NCBI RefSeq assembly: GCF_964019385.1
Contig: NC_088645.1
Span: 45,423,729-45,487,728 of the forward strand
Length of the DNA: 64,000 nucleotides
Source of the DNA: Sycon ciliatum
Taxonomy: Eukaryota > Porifera > Calcarea > Leucosolenida > Sycettidae
Direction of reading: 5' to 3'
Shown here: piece after piece, positions 22,325 to 32,033 of the stretch
Numbering within the stretch: position 1 is the stretch's first letter
Layout: each line of letters opens with the position of its first letter
Notes under the pieces: generated by a model
Told to the model about the DNA's origin: nothing
The model's input: the letters and a program-made list of their open reading frames with translations, nothing else
Databases searched by the model: none
Made by a program: the position numbers and the translations under genes

Positions 22325-22694
22325 TTACATGTGGTGAGCTACACTAATCAAATATTGCAAGCTGTACATCATCCACTTGACCACTTGACTTGACCAGCAC
22401 CTTAGCGGCCGTCGTGAGTTCCCTTCGGGAACGGATACGATAATTTCCTTTTTTTTTATTACTTTAACTGATGACCTGAGTTTGAGATGCACCTCATTTT
22501 CACATGAAAGACTGGAATGTGATGTTATGGAAGAGTCTGCTATCACCGTACACTCATTACACTACATTAGATAATGTACAGGCAGATCTTGTGGTATACA
22601 TGTCATGTATTGTGAATCAAGAATAGAACACCTCCACAACACAATGTTGTATGCCTGCACTTCATTGCACTGGTTACTGAATCAGTCAACTTAC

Positions 22695-22796
22695 TTCATC
22701 CCTTGCGTTTGGGTCTACACCGCTGGATAGCAACAGCTCCATACCTCGGCTATCAAAGCCACGCTGCGCAGCATAATGTAGAGGCGTCTTTTGACA
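22695..22796 (-). CDS. Ankyrin-repeat exon G2
   Basis: Sequence as for exon G1 (102 bp, phase 0, same borders), in the second unit of the 1097 bp triplication. Confidence 0.8.
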
Positions 22797-23095
22797 CTGA
22801 AGGTTGTGAACAAAAGCAAATAAGTTCAGGATCAGAAAAGATGAACAACACCACACTAGTAGCACTGAAACAAACATACTGCTTCAATATTCGAACATTC
22901 TAGATGTGAATGAAATAGCAAAAGATTCTCTTCAGGGAGTAGCCAAGATCTCTTCCAAAGAGGCTCCCATCTAGCTAGGTTCTCCATGCCAAGTATCAAA
23001 TCACTGTGGGGAAACACATCTTTTAAGCTCTCACTCGTCTTGATATAAGCAGAGAGATCGCTTTAAAGCAAAGAATTGTGGATTTTGTAAGTTTA

Positions 23096-23421
23096 GGCCA
23101 AGTAAAAAAAAAAGCTAGATGATCGTCCCCGTCCGCCCCAGTTTTTGTCAGCGCCCCAAGAAATATTTTATTTTTTAAATCGTGAGTTTTACTATATGGA
23201 CCACATACTACTAGTATATCACAACGTCAGTATCAATCTGCTGAAGAAAGAAAAAGAAAAAAAGAAAAAAAAAGAAAAAAAGAGAAAAAAAACCTTGATG
23301 TTGTTGTGTACACTGTGTGCATGAGAGGGTAAAAAGTAAAAAAATAAAAATAAAATCCTCCCGCCCTCCCCGATTTTTCCAAAAAAAAGGACGATCATCT
23401 AGTAATTTTTTTTACTCGGCC
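23096..23421. mobile_element. PIF/Harbinger-like MITE, unit 3
   Basis: Copy of the 20901-21226 element carried by the third tandem unit. Confidence 0.65.
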
Positions 23422-23791
23422 TTACATGTGGTGAGCTACACTAATCAAATATTGCAAGCTGTACATCATCCACTTGACCACTTGACTTGACCAGCACCTT
23501 AGCGGCCGTCGTGAGTTCCCTTCGGGAACGGATACGATAATTTCCTTTTTTTTTATTACTTTAACTGATGACCTGAGTTTGAGATGCACCTCATTTTCAC
23601 ATGAAAGACTGGAATGTGATGTTATGGAAGAGTCTGCTATCACCGTACACTCATTACACTACATTAGATAATGTACAGGCAGATCTTGTGGTATACATGT
23701 CATGTATTGTGAATCAAGAATAGAACACCTCCACAACACAATGTTGTATGCCTGCACTTCATTGCACTGGTTACTGAATCAGTCAACTTAC

Positions 23792-23893
23792 TTCATCCCT
23801 TGCGTTTGGGTCTACACCGCTGGATAGCAACAGCTCCATACCTCGGCTATCAAAGCCACGCTGCGCAGCATAATGTAGAGGCGTCTTTTGACA
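23792..23893 (-). CDS. Ankyrin-repeat exon G3
   Basis: Sequence as for exon G1, in the third unit of the triplication. Confidence 0.8.
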
Positions 23894-24481
23894 CTGAAGG
23901 TTGTGAACAAAAGCAAATAAGTTCAGGATCAGAAAAGATGAACAACACCACACTAGTAGCACTGAAACAAACATACTGCTTCAATATTCGAACATTCTAG
24001 ATGTGAATGAAATAGCAAAAGATTCTCTTCAGGGAGTAGCCAAGATCTCTTTCAAAGAGGCTCCCATCAATCTAGTTTCTCTATGCCAAGTATCAAATCA
24101 CTGTGGGGAAACACATCTTTTAAGCCCTCACTCGTCTTGATATAAGCAGCGAGATCGTTTTAAATCAAAGAATTGTGGATTTTGTAAGTTTACATGGTGA
24201 GCTACACAAATCGAATATTGCATTCTGTACATCATTCACTTGACCAGCACCTAACTGATGACCTGTGTTTGAGCTGCACCTCATTTTAACATGAAAGACA
24301 GGAATGTGACGTTATGGAAGAGTCTGCTATCACCGTACACTCATTACACTACATTAGATAATGTACAGGCAGATCTTGTGGTATACATGTCATGTAATGT
24401 GAATCAAGAATAGAACACCTCCACAACACAATGTCGTATGCCTGCACTTCATTGCACTGGTTACTGAATCAGTCAACTTAC

Positions 24482-24583
24482 TTCATCCCTTGCGTTTGGG
24501 TCTACACCGCTGGATAGCAACAGCTCCATACCTCGGCTAACAAAGCCATTCTCCGCAGCATAATGTAGAGGTGTCCTTTGACA
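24482..24583 (-). CDS. Ankyrin-repeat exon H
   Basis: 102 bp, phase 0, acceptor CCTTCAG and donor GATGAA|GTAAGT. Reads CQRTPLHYAAENGFVSRG then MELLLSSGVDPNARDE. Closest to the G exons and to the plus-strand exon at 61171. Confidence 0.8.
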
Positions 24584-25032
24584 CTGAAGGTTATGAACAA
24601 AAGCAAATAAGTTCAGGATCAGAAAAGATTTCAATACCACACTAGTAGCACTGAAACAAACATACTGCTTCAATATTCGAATGTTCTAGATGTGAATAAA
24701 ATATCCAACATTCTCTTCAGGGAGTAGCCAAGATATCTTTCAAAGAGGCTCCCATCAATCTAGGTGATCCATACCAAGTATCAAATCACTGTGGGGAAAC
24801 ACATCTATAAAGCTCACACTCGTCTTCATAAAAACAGGGAGATCGTTTTAAATCAAAGAATTGTGGATTTTGTAAGTTTACATGGTGAGCTACACAAATC
24901 GAATATTGCATGCTGGGCATCATCCACTTGACCAGCACCTAACTGATGACCTGTGTTTGAGCTGCACCTCATTTACACATGAAAGACTGGAATGTGACGT
25001 TATGGAAGAGTCTGCCATCACCGTACACTCAT

Positions 25033-27261
25033 CAAGATCGGCAGTCAGCCTACCAAGATGCACGGCTCTCAACGATTGCCTGTCTCAAAACTGCCAAGAG
25101 TGCTTTCATGGCAAAACTGAGACAGAAAATGACCTCAAAGCAGCTGCCACCCAGTGACTGGTGGCGCACCGTCAAGCGTGCCTCTGGCAATGGGCGTAGT
25201 CAATCTGTTCCTACATTACGTGATCCCGATGGACGTACACAGCCAGCGCAGACAAAGCAGAATGCATGGCCCGCTATTTTGCAAGCAAATGCAGTCTCGC
25301 ACAAGATGACCTGTCCGCCCCATTCCCATATGTCAGACCTCGAACTGACCAGGCTCTTTCGGACGTCCGTTTCCGCGTCGCTGCTGTTGAACGCACCCTT
25401 CGCCAGCTCAACCCATCAAAGGCAACCGGGCCGGATAGGATACCGGCACGAGTGTTGAAAGCCTGCTCTGCTGAACTGGCGCAACCGCTTTCCATACTGT
25501 TTACCCAATGCTTCCAAACTGGGATACAGCCCAAGACATGGAAGATTGCCAACATAGTCCCTATATTCAAACGGAAATCAAAGTCTCTACCCTCCAATTA
25601 CCGTCCAGTTTCGCTCTTGTGTATTCTGTCCAAGGTGATGGAGACAATCATCAACAGAACAATCACAAATTTCCTCGAGTCGAACAACGTCTTCTCCACC
25701 AGACAGTTTGGATTTCGCCATGGTCATAGTGCAGCCGACCTCCTTACCAGCCTCCACCACCAGTGGCTGCATACAGCCGGGGAGAAAGGCGCAGCACGCA
25801 TACTCGCCATTGACATCGCCGGTGCGTTTGATCGCGTATCACACCCCGGTGTGCTACACAAGTCCGACGTATACGGCCTGCGTGGGCAACTGCACCAGTG
25901 GCTCAGCAGCTACCTCAGTGAACGCTACCTTCAAGTGGTCATTTGTGGCCAGACATCCTCAAGGCTCCCAATTCAGGCTGGAGTCCCCCAGGGCAGTATT
26001 CTGGGTCCGACCCTCTTCCTCATGTACGTGAACGACTGCGAGGACCACGTACCAGCCGGTGCTGACCTAGCCTCGTTCGCAGACGACACTACGCTGTATG
26101 CCAACATCACCCCCACCACCCAAGAAGATACCACCCAAGCCCTCCAGCTAGCAGTCAACAACATCTCCCGCTGGGGTCAAGAATGGAAAATAAAATTTGA
26201 ACCAGCCAAATCCCAGGCACTGACCGTCAGTTTCCACCGCACCCAATGGGACATGCCACCGATTGACTTCAACGGATCAAATGTGACGGAACAGGAGGAG
26301 CTCAAAATCTTGGGCATCAGTTTCGATGGTCAGCTTACCTTCCGGCGCCACCTTCGTACCGTAGCCCTCCGGGCAACACAGCGACTTGGTGCTTTGCGTA
26401 AGGCTTTCCACCTCCTAGACGTGCCCGGTCGCATCCAAGCCTACAATGCTTTTGTGCGCCCAGTGATGGAGTACTGCCCTATTGTCTGGATGGGAGCGGC
26501 CCCATCCCATCTTGCAAGACTCGACCGTGTGCAAGCTCGGGCCATCCGTGCCATCGCCCCAATGTGTTGGCTGCCGAGTCTTGCTCTTCGTCGGATGGTT
26601 GCAGCACTTTGCCTCCTGTACAAGATGCATTGTCCGGATGCGCATCCCCTTCTACAGAGGATGCTGCCACCCCAGCAGCCCCAACACCGACCAGTCCACT
26701 CCACCCGTAGTACATTCCAGAGATGTAATACTCACGCACACCAACTGGCCAATGAACTTCCAGTCCGTTCCCGAAACAACCTGTGTCGAGCCTACCCTCA
26801 CGCAGTTGTCCCCGTCTGGAACCAGCTGCCCGCCGGAGTCTTCTCTGGTCCTTTCTGCACCAAGAACTTGCAACACTTCAAAGTTGCAGCCAACCGCTAT
26901 TTGAAGACCAACGACTGGTCGTGGGCACATGACCATCTCTGATCATCAGCATCATATCTGCCTCACCCCATGACTTCCAAATTCCGCTCCACATACTATT
27001 CCCAATAACGTCTGTTCTTCTTTTCTCTCCTTCTCCTCCGAGCACTGTCTGTCTTATCATTCCCCTCCTTCTAATGTACTGTCTCTCCTCCTAACATTTC
27101 GTATCATGTACCTGTCACTCCTTTCATTTTTCTTCTCTTTTTTTTTGGTGCGTTTTATGTCCCCATGACGTCGAGACCTCAGGTCGGCTGAGGGCAAAAA
27201 GCCTCACCATCACTATGCTCCCACTATGCAATTTTTTGTCTTTGCCTGTGAGCTGTGATCA

Positions 27262-27294
<33 letters not shown>
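25033..27294 (+). mobile_element. 5'-truncated LINE (CR1/Jockey-like)
   Basis: The intron sequence CACTCAT|TACACTACATTAG of sister units is split by 2.26 kb that ends in a 29-base A-tract (27266-27294). The insert holds the C-terminal part of a non-LTR RT, with no endonuclease domain or 5' UTR, so it is 5'-truncated. No target duplication is apparent; a base or two of target seems lost. The 3' UTR is pyrimidine-rich. Confidence 0.85.
25266..26942 (+). pseudogene. Non-LTR reverse transcriptase, truncated and frameshifted
   Basis: The 558-codon frame has the RT fingers (LNPSKATGPDRIP), NYRPVSLL, motif A AIDIAGAFD (181-189), GVPQGSILGP (239-248) and motif C FADD (271-274). The C-terminal thumb and tail follow. 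Coding sequence continues upstream in another frame (25043 to about 25250, ending with LRDPDGRT), so a frameshift lies near 25240-25265. The domain order and motif style fit CR1/Jockey-type LINEs. It lacks the upstream apurinic-type endonuclease, so it is dead on arrival. Confidence 0.85.
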
Positions 27295-27429
27295 CACTAC
27301 ATTAGATAATGTACAGGCAGATCTTGTGGTATACACGTCATGTAATGTGAATCAAGAATAGAACACCTCCACAACACAATGTCGTATGCCTGCACTTCAT
27401 TGCACTGCTTACTGAACCAGTCAACTTAC

Positions 27430-27531
27430 CTCATCCCTTGCGTTTGGGTCTGCACCGCTGGATAGCAAGAGCTTCACCCTTCTGCCCAACTTGTCACTCT
27501 CCGCAGCATAATGTAGAGGCGTCTTTCGACA
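27430..27531 (-). CDS. Ankyrin-repeat exon I
   Basis: 102 bp, phase 0, CCTTCAG acceptor and GATGAG|GTAAGT donor. Reads CRKTPLHYAAESDKLG then VKLLLSSGADPNARDE. Confidence 0.8.
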
Positions 27532-27786
27532 CTGAAGGTTGTGAACAAAAGCAAATAAGTTCAGTATCAGAAAAGATATACAATACCACACTTGTAGCTG
27601 AAACAAACATACTGCTTCAATACTCGAACATTCTAGATGTGAATGAAATAACAAAATATTCTCTTCATGGAGTAGCCAAGATCTCTTTCAAAGAGGCTCC
27701 CATCAATCTAGTTTCTCCATGCCAAGTATCAAATCACTGTGGGGAAACGCTTCTTTTCAGCTCACACTCGTCTTGATAAAAAGTTC

Positions 27787-28451
27787 TAGTGCTGAAACGA
27801 TTATATCGTTTACTCCTTACTTACTCGATAAGAAATAGATCGAACGGTTATTTCGATTTTATCGGCTAAACGAGTAGAATGGTACTTACGCTCGGTATGG
27901 GATTTCCCTCTTTTGGGGGTCGCACAAAGCGTGCATGCATCGAAAGTGTTGCGAGTACGACACGAATATATACATGACTGTACACTTGCAACATCGATGT
28001 ACGTGCAAAGTACAAGCGCGATCTGAGTAACATCGACGTGATCACCGTTACGTCGCCGTCTTTTGAGCTGACTACTTTTCTTACATACAGCATGCAGGAC
28101 GGGCAGGCTCAGTATGTGTCTACACTAGCTGCAGGGGCTGGAGTTCCCTCCACGTGCGAGTAGTCTTGAGCTAAAGACAGTAAAGTGGTCTTCAGTTTCA
28201 TGTTTTCCGTTCTGTCGACGGTTCCCGAACCAGTTTGCTCGACGACGAGCTACACCTGGCGTCTGGGTCTATTTTGAGCATAGAAAGGAAAAAGCAACTA
28301 GTTACTTGTTGGTGCGTCCCCAAGTCAGCTCATCCGTCGAAATCCGCCGATCTGCACCCCTGGCCGGCTTCTCTGACTTGATCGTCGGAGTCAGCGAAGT
28401 CACGGGCGAAGGGCACCATCAGCTCTTGGGTTGCAACCAGTGAGGTGCCTC
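27787..28451. mobile_element. hAT-like MITE copy 3, left part (split by the gypsy element)
   Basis: Starts TAGTGCTGAAACGATTA as in copy 1 and is interrupted after GAGGTGCCTC by the LTR element at 28452. Its remainder resumes at 36414. The nesting shows the LTR element is younger than the MITE. Confidence 0.75.
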
Positions 28452-29063
28452 TGTCGTCAGTTTAATCCGACGAACTGCGGCTCTCCTCGCCACTCCACAC
28501 AACAACCAAAAGACTCGTGCACACTGGGAGAGAGAGCGTTTTCTCGAACTTGCTTTCAGTAAGGGGACTGGAGAACTGCGCTCCAACAAAACGGACAAGA
28601 GAATATATTATGGGGACGTGGAGAAAAGAGGGGAAAAAGTGGGGTGAGGGATACTAAAGAGGTGCCTGTGCAAAGTACAACAAGGCCTGAACAGGACGGG
28701 AGACAAAGACGAACGACGGGGAAATACGACGGACACAAGACGGCAACCAGACAAATACAACGGAGACAAGACGAGAAAATGCGTATGCAACGGGGACGAG
28801 ATGATAAATAATGCATACGGAGGGGACAGAAGACGGTGCAGCGGCATGTACTAAGCATTCCAAGACGGCGCAGCGGCGTGTACCACGGGTCAGCAGCATG
28901 TACGACACAGAGACACATACGCAGCCACGTGTACGACAAAAGAGACACAAGCGCAGCCACATGTACGACAAAAGAGACACAAGCGCAGCCACATGTACGA
29001 CAAGAGACACCCGCGCAGCCGCATGTACGACACAGAGCTACAAGCGCGACCACATGTACAACA
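28452..29063 (-). repeat. 3' LTR of the gypsy element
   Basis: 612 bp, TGTCGTCAG...GTACAACA on the plus strand. It contains a short direct repeat, GCGCAGCCACATGTACGACA-like units in tandem near 28920-29030, which makes the arginine/cysteine-rich shadow ORFs. The G-rich run just inside it (CTATCCCCAACC on the plus strand) is the likely polypurine tract. Confidence 0.93.
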
Positions 29064-29463
29064 CTATCCCCAACCAAAAAAAAACATCCACTCCTGTGGA
29101 TGGAAGTGTATATATAAAAAAACAGGAGAAGACAGACCGGAGAAGAAGACAGAAAGACCGGGGAAATGAAATGTGAAACAACATAAATAGGCGACAATAA
29201 AACACAAAAGAAGTGGGGTCACGACTGTTGAACGGATGACGAGTAGGCCAGGAGGGTTAACACCAGTCGGGAGCCCCGCAAAACTGTGCATCAATCAAAT
29301 GGAACCTGCAAGCAACAGATTTTGCAGAGGACCCCGGCTGGCGAGCTGTTCGACCTGTAGTTGTCCCTTTGGATCTTGATTATTTGAACAGCACCAACCT
29401 AGTACGCCACCCACCCAACAGTCGAGACAAACAAAATTACACATGCAAGAGAAAAAATGCAGC

Positions 29464-29850
29464 TTACGCAAGATCGTTATAGCAATAAATGTCCACCAAC
29501 GGAACAACATCGGATAAGTCCTCCAGGACAGGAGGCGTAGCCGGCCGCGGTGCAGGAGAAGAGGGTGCGGATAGTGCTGACAGTGAATCAGGTGACATGC
29601 ATGGTGCTGTGTGCTGTGCTGCCCGGCGGACTCTGCGGCGCTGTCTCGAGCGGCGAGACCGACGGCGCACACGGCGAAGCAACGGGAGTGCTGGAGGTGC
29701 CGGTGGACAGAGCGGGGGAGGCAACGGAGCAACCGGTAGAGAGCACTCCGACCCCGTCATGGCAAAATAGATAGACGTCGGGGCCGTGGCGGCGCGATAA
29801 CTAGAACGAGCAAAAAAATGACAAAAAAACAACCGAAACAACTGGAGCAC
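29464..29850 (-). CDS. Small ORF between pol and 3' LTR, unknown
   Basis: A 128-codon minus-strand ORF starts 15 bp after the integrase frame ends. It has a Pro-rich stretch followed by a very basic Arg-rich stretch (about residues 55-75) and a second Pro-rich stretch. No envelope features are seen: no signal peptide, fusion peptide or transmembrane helix. It may be an accessory ORF or just GC-rich untranslated sequence. A GTAAGC donor-like site lies at its 3' end. Confidence 0.3.
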   Translation of the reverse strand: MLQLFRLFFCHFFARSSYRAATAPTSIYFAMTGSECSLPVAPLPPPLCPPAPPALPLLRRVRRRSRRSRQRRRVRRAAQHTAPCMSPDSLSALSAPSSPAPRPATPPVLEDLSDVVPLVDIYCYNDLA

Positions 29851-29864
29851 GCAGCCTCAAGCAA

Positions 29865-31979
29865 TCACCACCCCTTCCACGGAAGCTGACCCTGTCCTGC
29901 CTCTAAGGCGACGTAACCCCCAGGCGACAACACACATGAACGTCTGGGTCGGGGTGTACCAGGTCGGGGCGGGGACGGAGGGTAACCCGGAGGAGACGGG
30001 GGCGTACCCGGAGGGGAACCCGCAGGAGACGGGGGCGTACCCGGAGGGGAACCCGGGGGTGAAGGAGGAGGGGTGGGGACCGAACCCGGGGGCTGAACCA
30101 GAACAGGAGCCGGAGCCACAGGGTGGGGTGCACCAAACGGGGCAGGCAAAAACATGGCTGGACCCCCCATAGATGGCATCGCCGTAATTCCAGGCGGAGA
30201 CACTCCCTGCTGTACCCCTGGGGGAACCACTACCTTACCGTGGACAGCCCGTAACCGATCGGTGTGTACCGTTAAATGCTTAGCATGGCGGGCCGAAGGA
30301 GGGGGTCCCACCCGTACAATGGAACACACCACTCCCTTAATTACTTCTACCTGCCATGGCCCAGTCCAGGGGCGAAATAGCTTAGGGCTGGCACCCGGGG
30401 GCGGAACTGCATGGAGCCAGACATAGTCACCTGGTTGAAAACTGGGGGGTTTCACCCGCCTATCATAAGTAGATTTAACCACCCGATGTGCCACTCCCAG
30501 GCGATCCCGGACTACACCAAACGCCCTAGCCAAAGATGACCGCAAATTTGTGATATATGCGGGCAGAGGCGTAACTTGAGGGACCCCCGGGGCAGGGAGA
30601 AAAAGATCAAGGGGTAAACGGGCCTCCCTCCCAAATAGCACAAAATGAGGGGTGAATCCCGTAGCACGGTGGACACCCGTATTGTAAGCAAATTGTACCA
30701 GAGGAAGGTGGCGGTCCCAGGATGTTTGGTCGTCCGCGACATAGGCCCGGAGGGCCACCTGAATCGTGCGGTTTGCCCTCTCGACAAGACCATCTGACTG
30801 TGGCCGGTAAGGGGTGGTGCGGGACTTACAAACCCCCAACAATTTACATAAAGAGGAGATTAGGCGGCTCTCAAAATTAGGGCCCTGGTCCGAATGTAAT
30901 TGGCAGGGGACTCCAAACTTCAAAAATACCCGGTCAACCAAACGGTCTGCTACGGTCTCGGCCTTCATATCCGGGAGGGGAATAATTTCTACCCACTTAG
31001 AAAAATAGTCTGCTACCACTAACACATACTTATTACCACGAGCCGTGAGGGGAAGGGGTCCCATGATGTCCATCGCCATAACTTCAAATGGGGCACCTAC
31101 GCAAATAGTACCAAGCGGGGCTTTCACAGCCCTGGGCGGATCTTTACCGCGCTCGCAAGTCGTGCAGCTTTTGCAATAGAGGGCCACATCCACGGACATC
31201 CCCGGCCAATATGCTACCGATCTTAAACGGGCTAATGTACGATCCTGGCCAAAATGGCCAGAAGTGCGGCCGGCGTGCGCCTCATTTAGAAATTTGGTGT
31301 GTAAAACTGCCGGAACTACTAATTGCCGTGCTAGCGATGGCAGTGTTTCGCGGTAGAGAACTCCCTCGGTCAGAGCTAGGTTCTCAGTCTGTGACATGAG
31401 GGCGCGCACGACGGGGCTGTCACCATCCTGAATGGGCTGAGCGGCCGCCAGCCGATCTACAACTACATGGATATCCGCATCCGCCTGTTGTGCCTGAAGA
31501 ATTTCGGAGACATCTGGCGTAGAAAAACTAACTGCATTTACGGACGGCTCCGCTTCGAACTGGCGACTCAAACCGTCGGCGTTTCCATGTTGCAACCCGG
31601 GGCGATGCTGTACAGTGAAATGAAACTCAGCCAGCGTGCTCAGCCATCGCGCAGTCTGTCCTGTTGGATTTTTAAAATTCATTAGCCATCTCAGGCTACC
31701 ATGATCTGTGCGCAACAAAAATGGCCGTAGCAGAATGTATGGTCGAAAAGTGCGGCACGCCCAAACTACCGCCAGCAACTCCAATTTGGTGATGGTATAG
31801 TTCTTTTCCGCCGCCGAACACGACCGACTTATGTACGCTATGGGGCGCTCCAGGCCATCATTAGTCACCTGTGACAGTACCGCACCTAGGCCTGAAACGC
31901 AGGCATCCGTATCCACAATAAATGGGCGCGAAAAGTCTGGAAAGGCCAAAATGGGTGCTGAACTAAACGCTGTGCACAA
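29865..31979 (-). CDS. pol: Gypsy pol, RNase H-integrase part
   Basis: 704 codons from the first Met; the frame is continuous with the RT frame upstream apart from one stop. RNase H residues D23, E67, D92 and D135 are present. The integrase has an HHCC zinc finger (H235, H242, C272, C275) and catalytic D304, D364 and E400 with 35-residue spacing between the last two (DDE-35). The C-terminal region has a GPW..VEVI segment like the GPY/F module of Ty3/gypsy integrases, then a long Pro/Gly-rich tail. No chromodomain is recognised. Catalytic residues are all intact. Confidence 0.92.
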   Translation of the reverse strand: MCTAFSSAPILAFPDFSRPFIVDTDACVSGLGAVLSQVTNDGLERPIAYISRSCSAAEKNYTITKLELLAVVWACRTFRPYILLRPFLLRTDHGSLRWLMNFKNPTGQTARWLSTLAEFHFTVQHRPGLQHGNADGLSRQFEAEPSVNAVSFSTPDVSEILQAQQADADIHVVVDRLAAAQPIQDGDSPVVRALMSQTENLALTEGVLYRETLPSLARQLVVPAVLHTKFLNEAHAGRTSGHFGQDRTLARLRSVAYWPGMSVDVALYCKSCTTCERGKDPPRAVKAPLGTICVGAPFEVMAMDIMGPLPLTARGNKYVLVVADYFSKWVEIIPLPDMKAETVADRLVDRVFLKFGVPCQLHSDQGPNFESRLISSLCKLLGVCKSRTTPYRPQSDGLVERANRTIQVALRAYVADDQTSWDRHLPLVQFAYNTGVHRATGFTPHFVLFGREARLPLDLFLPAPGVPQVTPLPAYITNLRSSLARAFGVVRDRLGVAHRVVKSTYDRRVKPPSFQPGDYVWLHAVPPPGASPKLFRPWTGPWQVEVIKGVVCSIVRVGPPPSARHAKHLTVHTDRLRAVHGKVVVPPGVQQGVSPPGITAMPSMGGPAMFLPAPFGAPHPVAPAPVLVQPPGSVPTPPPSPPGSPPGTPPSPAGSPPGTPPSPPGYPPSPPRPGTPRPRRSCVLSPGGYVALEAGQGQLPWKGW

Positions 31980-32033
31980 CTTTTTGAACGCTAACTGATG
32001 AGCCTCTGCCCAGACAAATGGAGTCTCTTTTCG

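Larger units (their letters stand above)
20731..24022. repeat. Tandem triplication, unit 1097 bp
   Basis: Three head-to-tail units start at TTCTCTTCAGGGAGTAGCC: 20731, 21829 and 22926. Each holds one ankyrin exon, a Harbinger-like MITE and a short inserted hairpin. Units 2 and 3 look identical by eye; unit 1 differs by a few bases and one T-run length. The triplication is therefore very recent, or an assembly artefact. Confidence 0.92.

Noticed and set aside
28556..29197. 213-codon minus-strand ORF in the 3' LTR with Cys/Arg-rich repeats, considered as an envelope gene
   Set aside because: It lies within the LTR and recurs in the other LTR; the apparent repeats come from a tandem 24-27 bp motif. 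No envelope signature.
29865..30160. Pro/Gly-rich C-terminus of the integrase frame as a collagen-like protein
   Set aside because: It is continuous with the integrase frame and consists of a short GC-rich tandem repeat.
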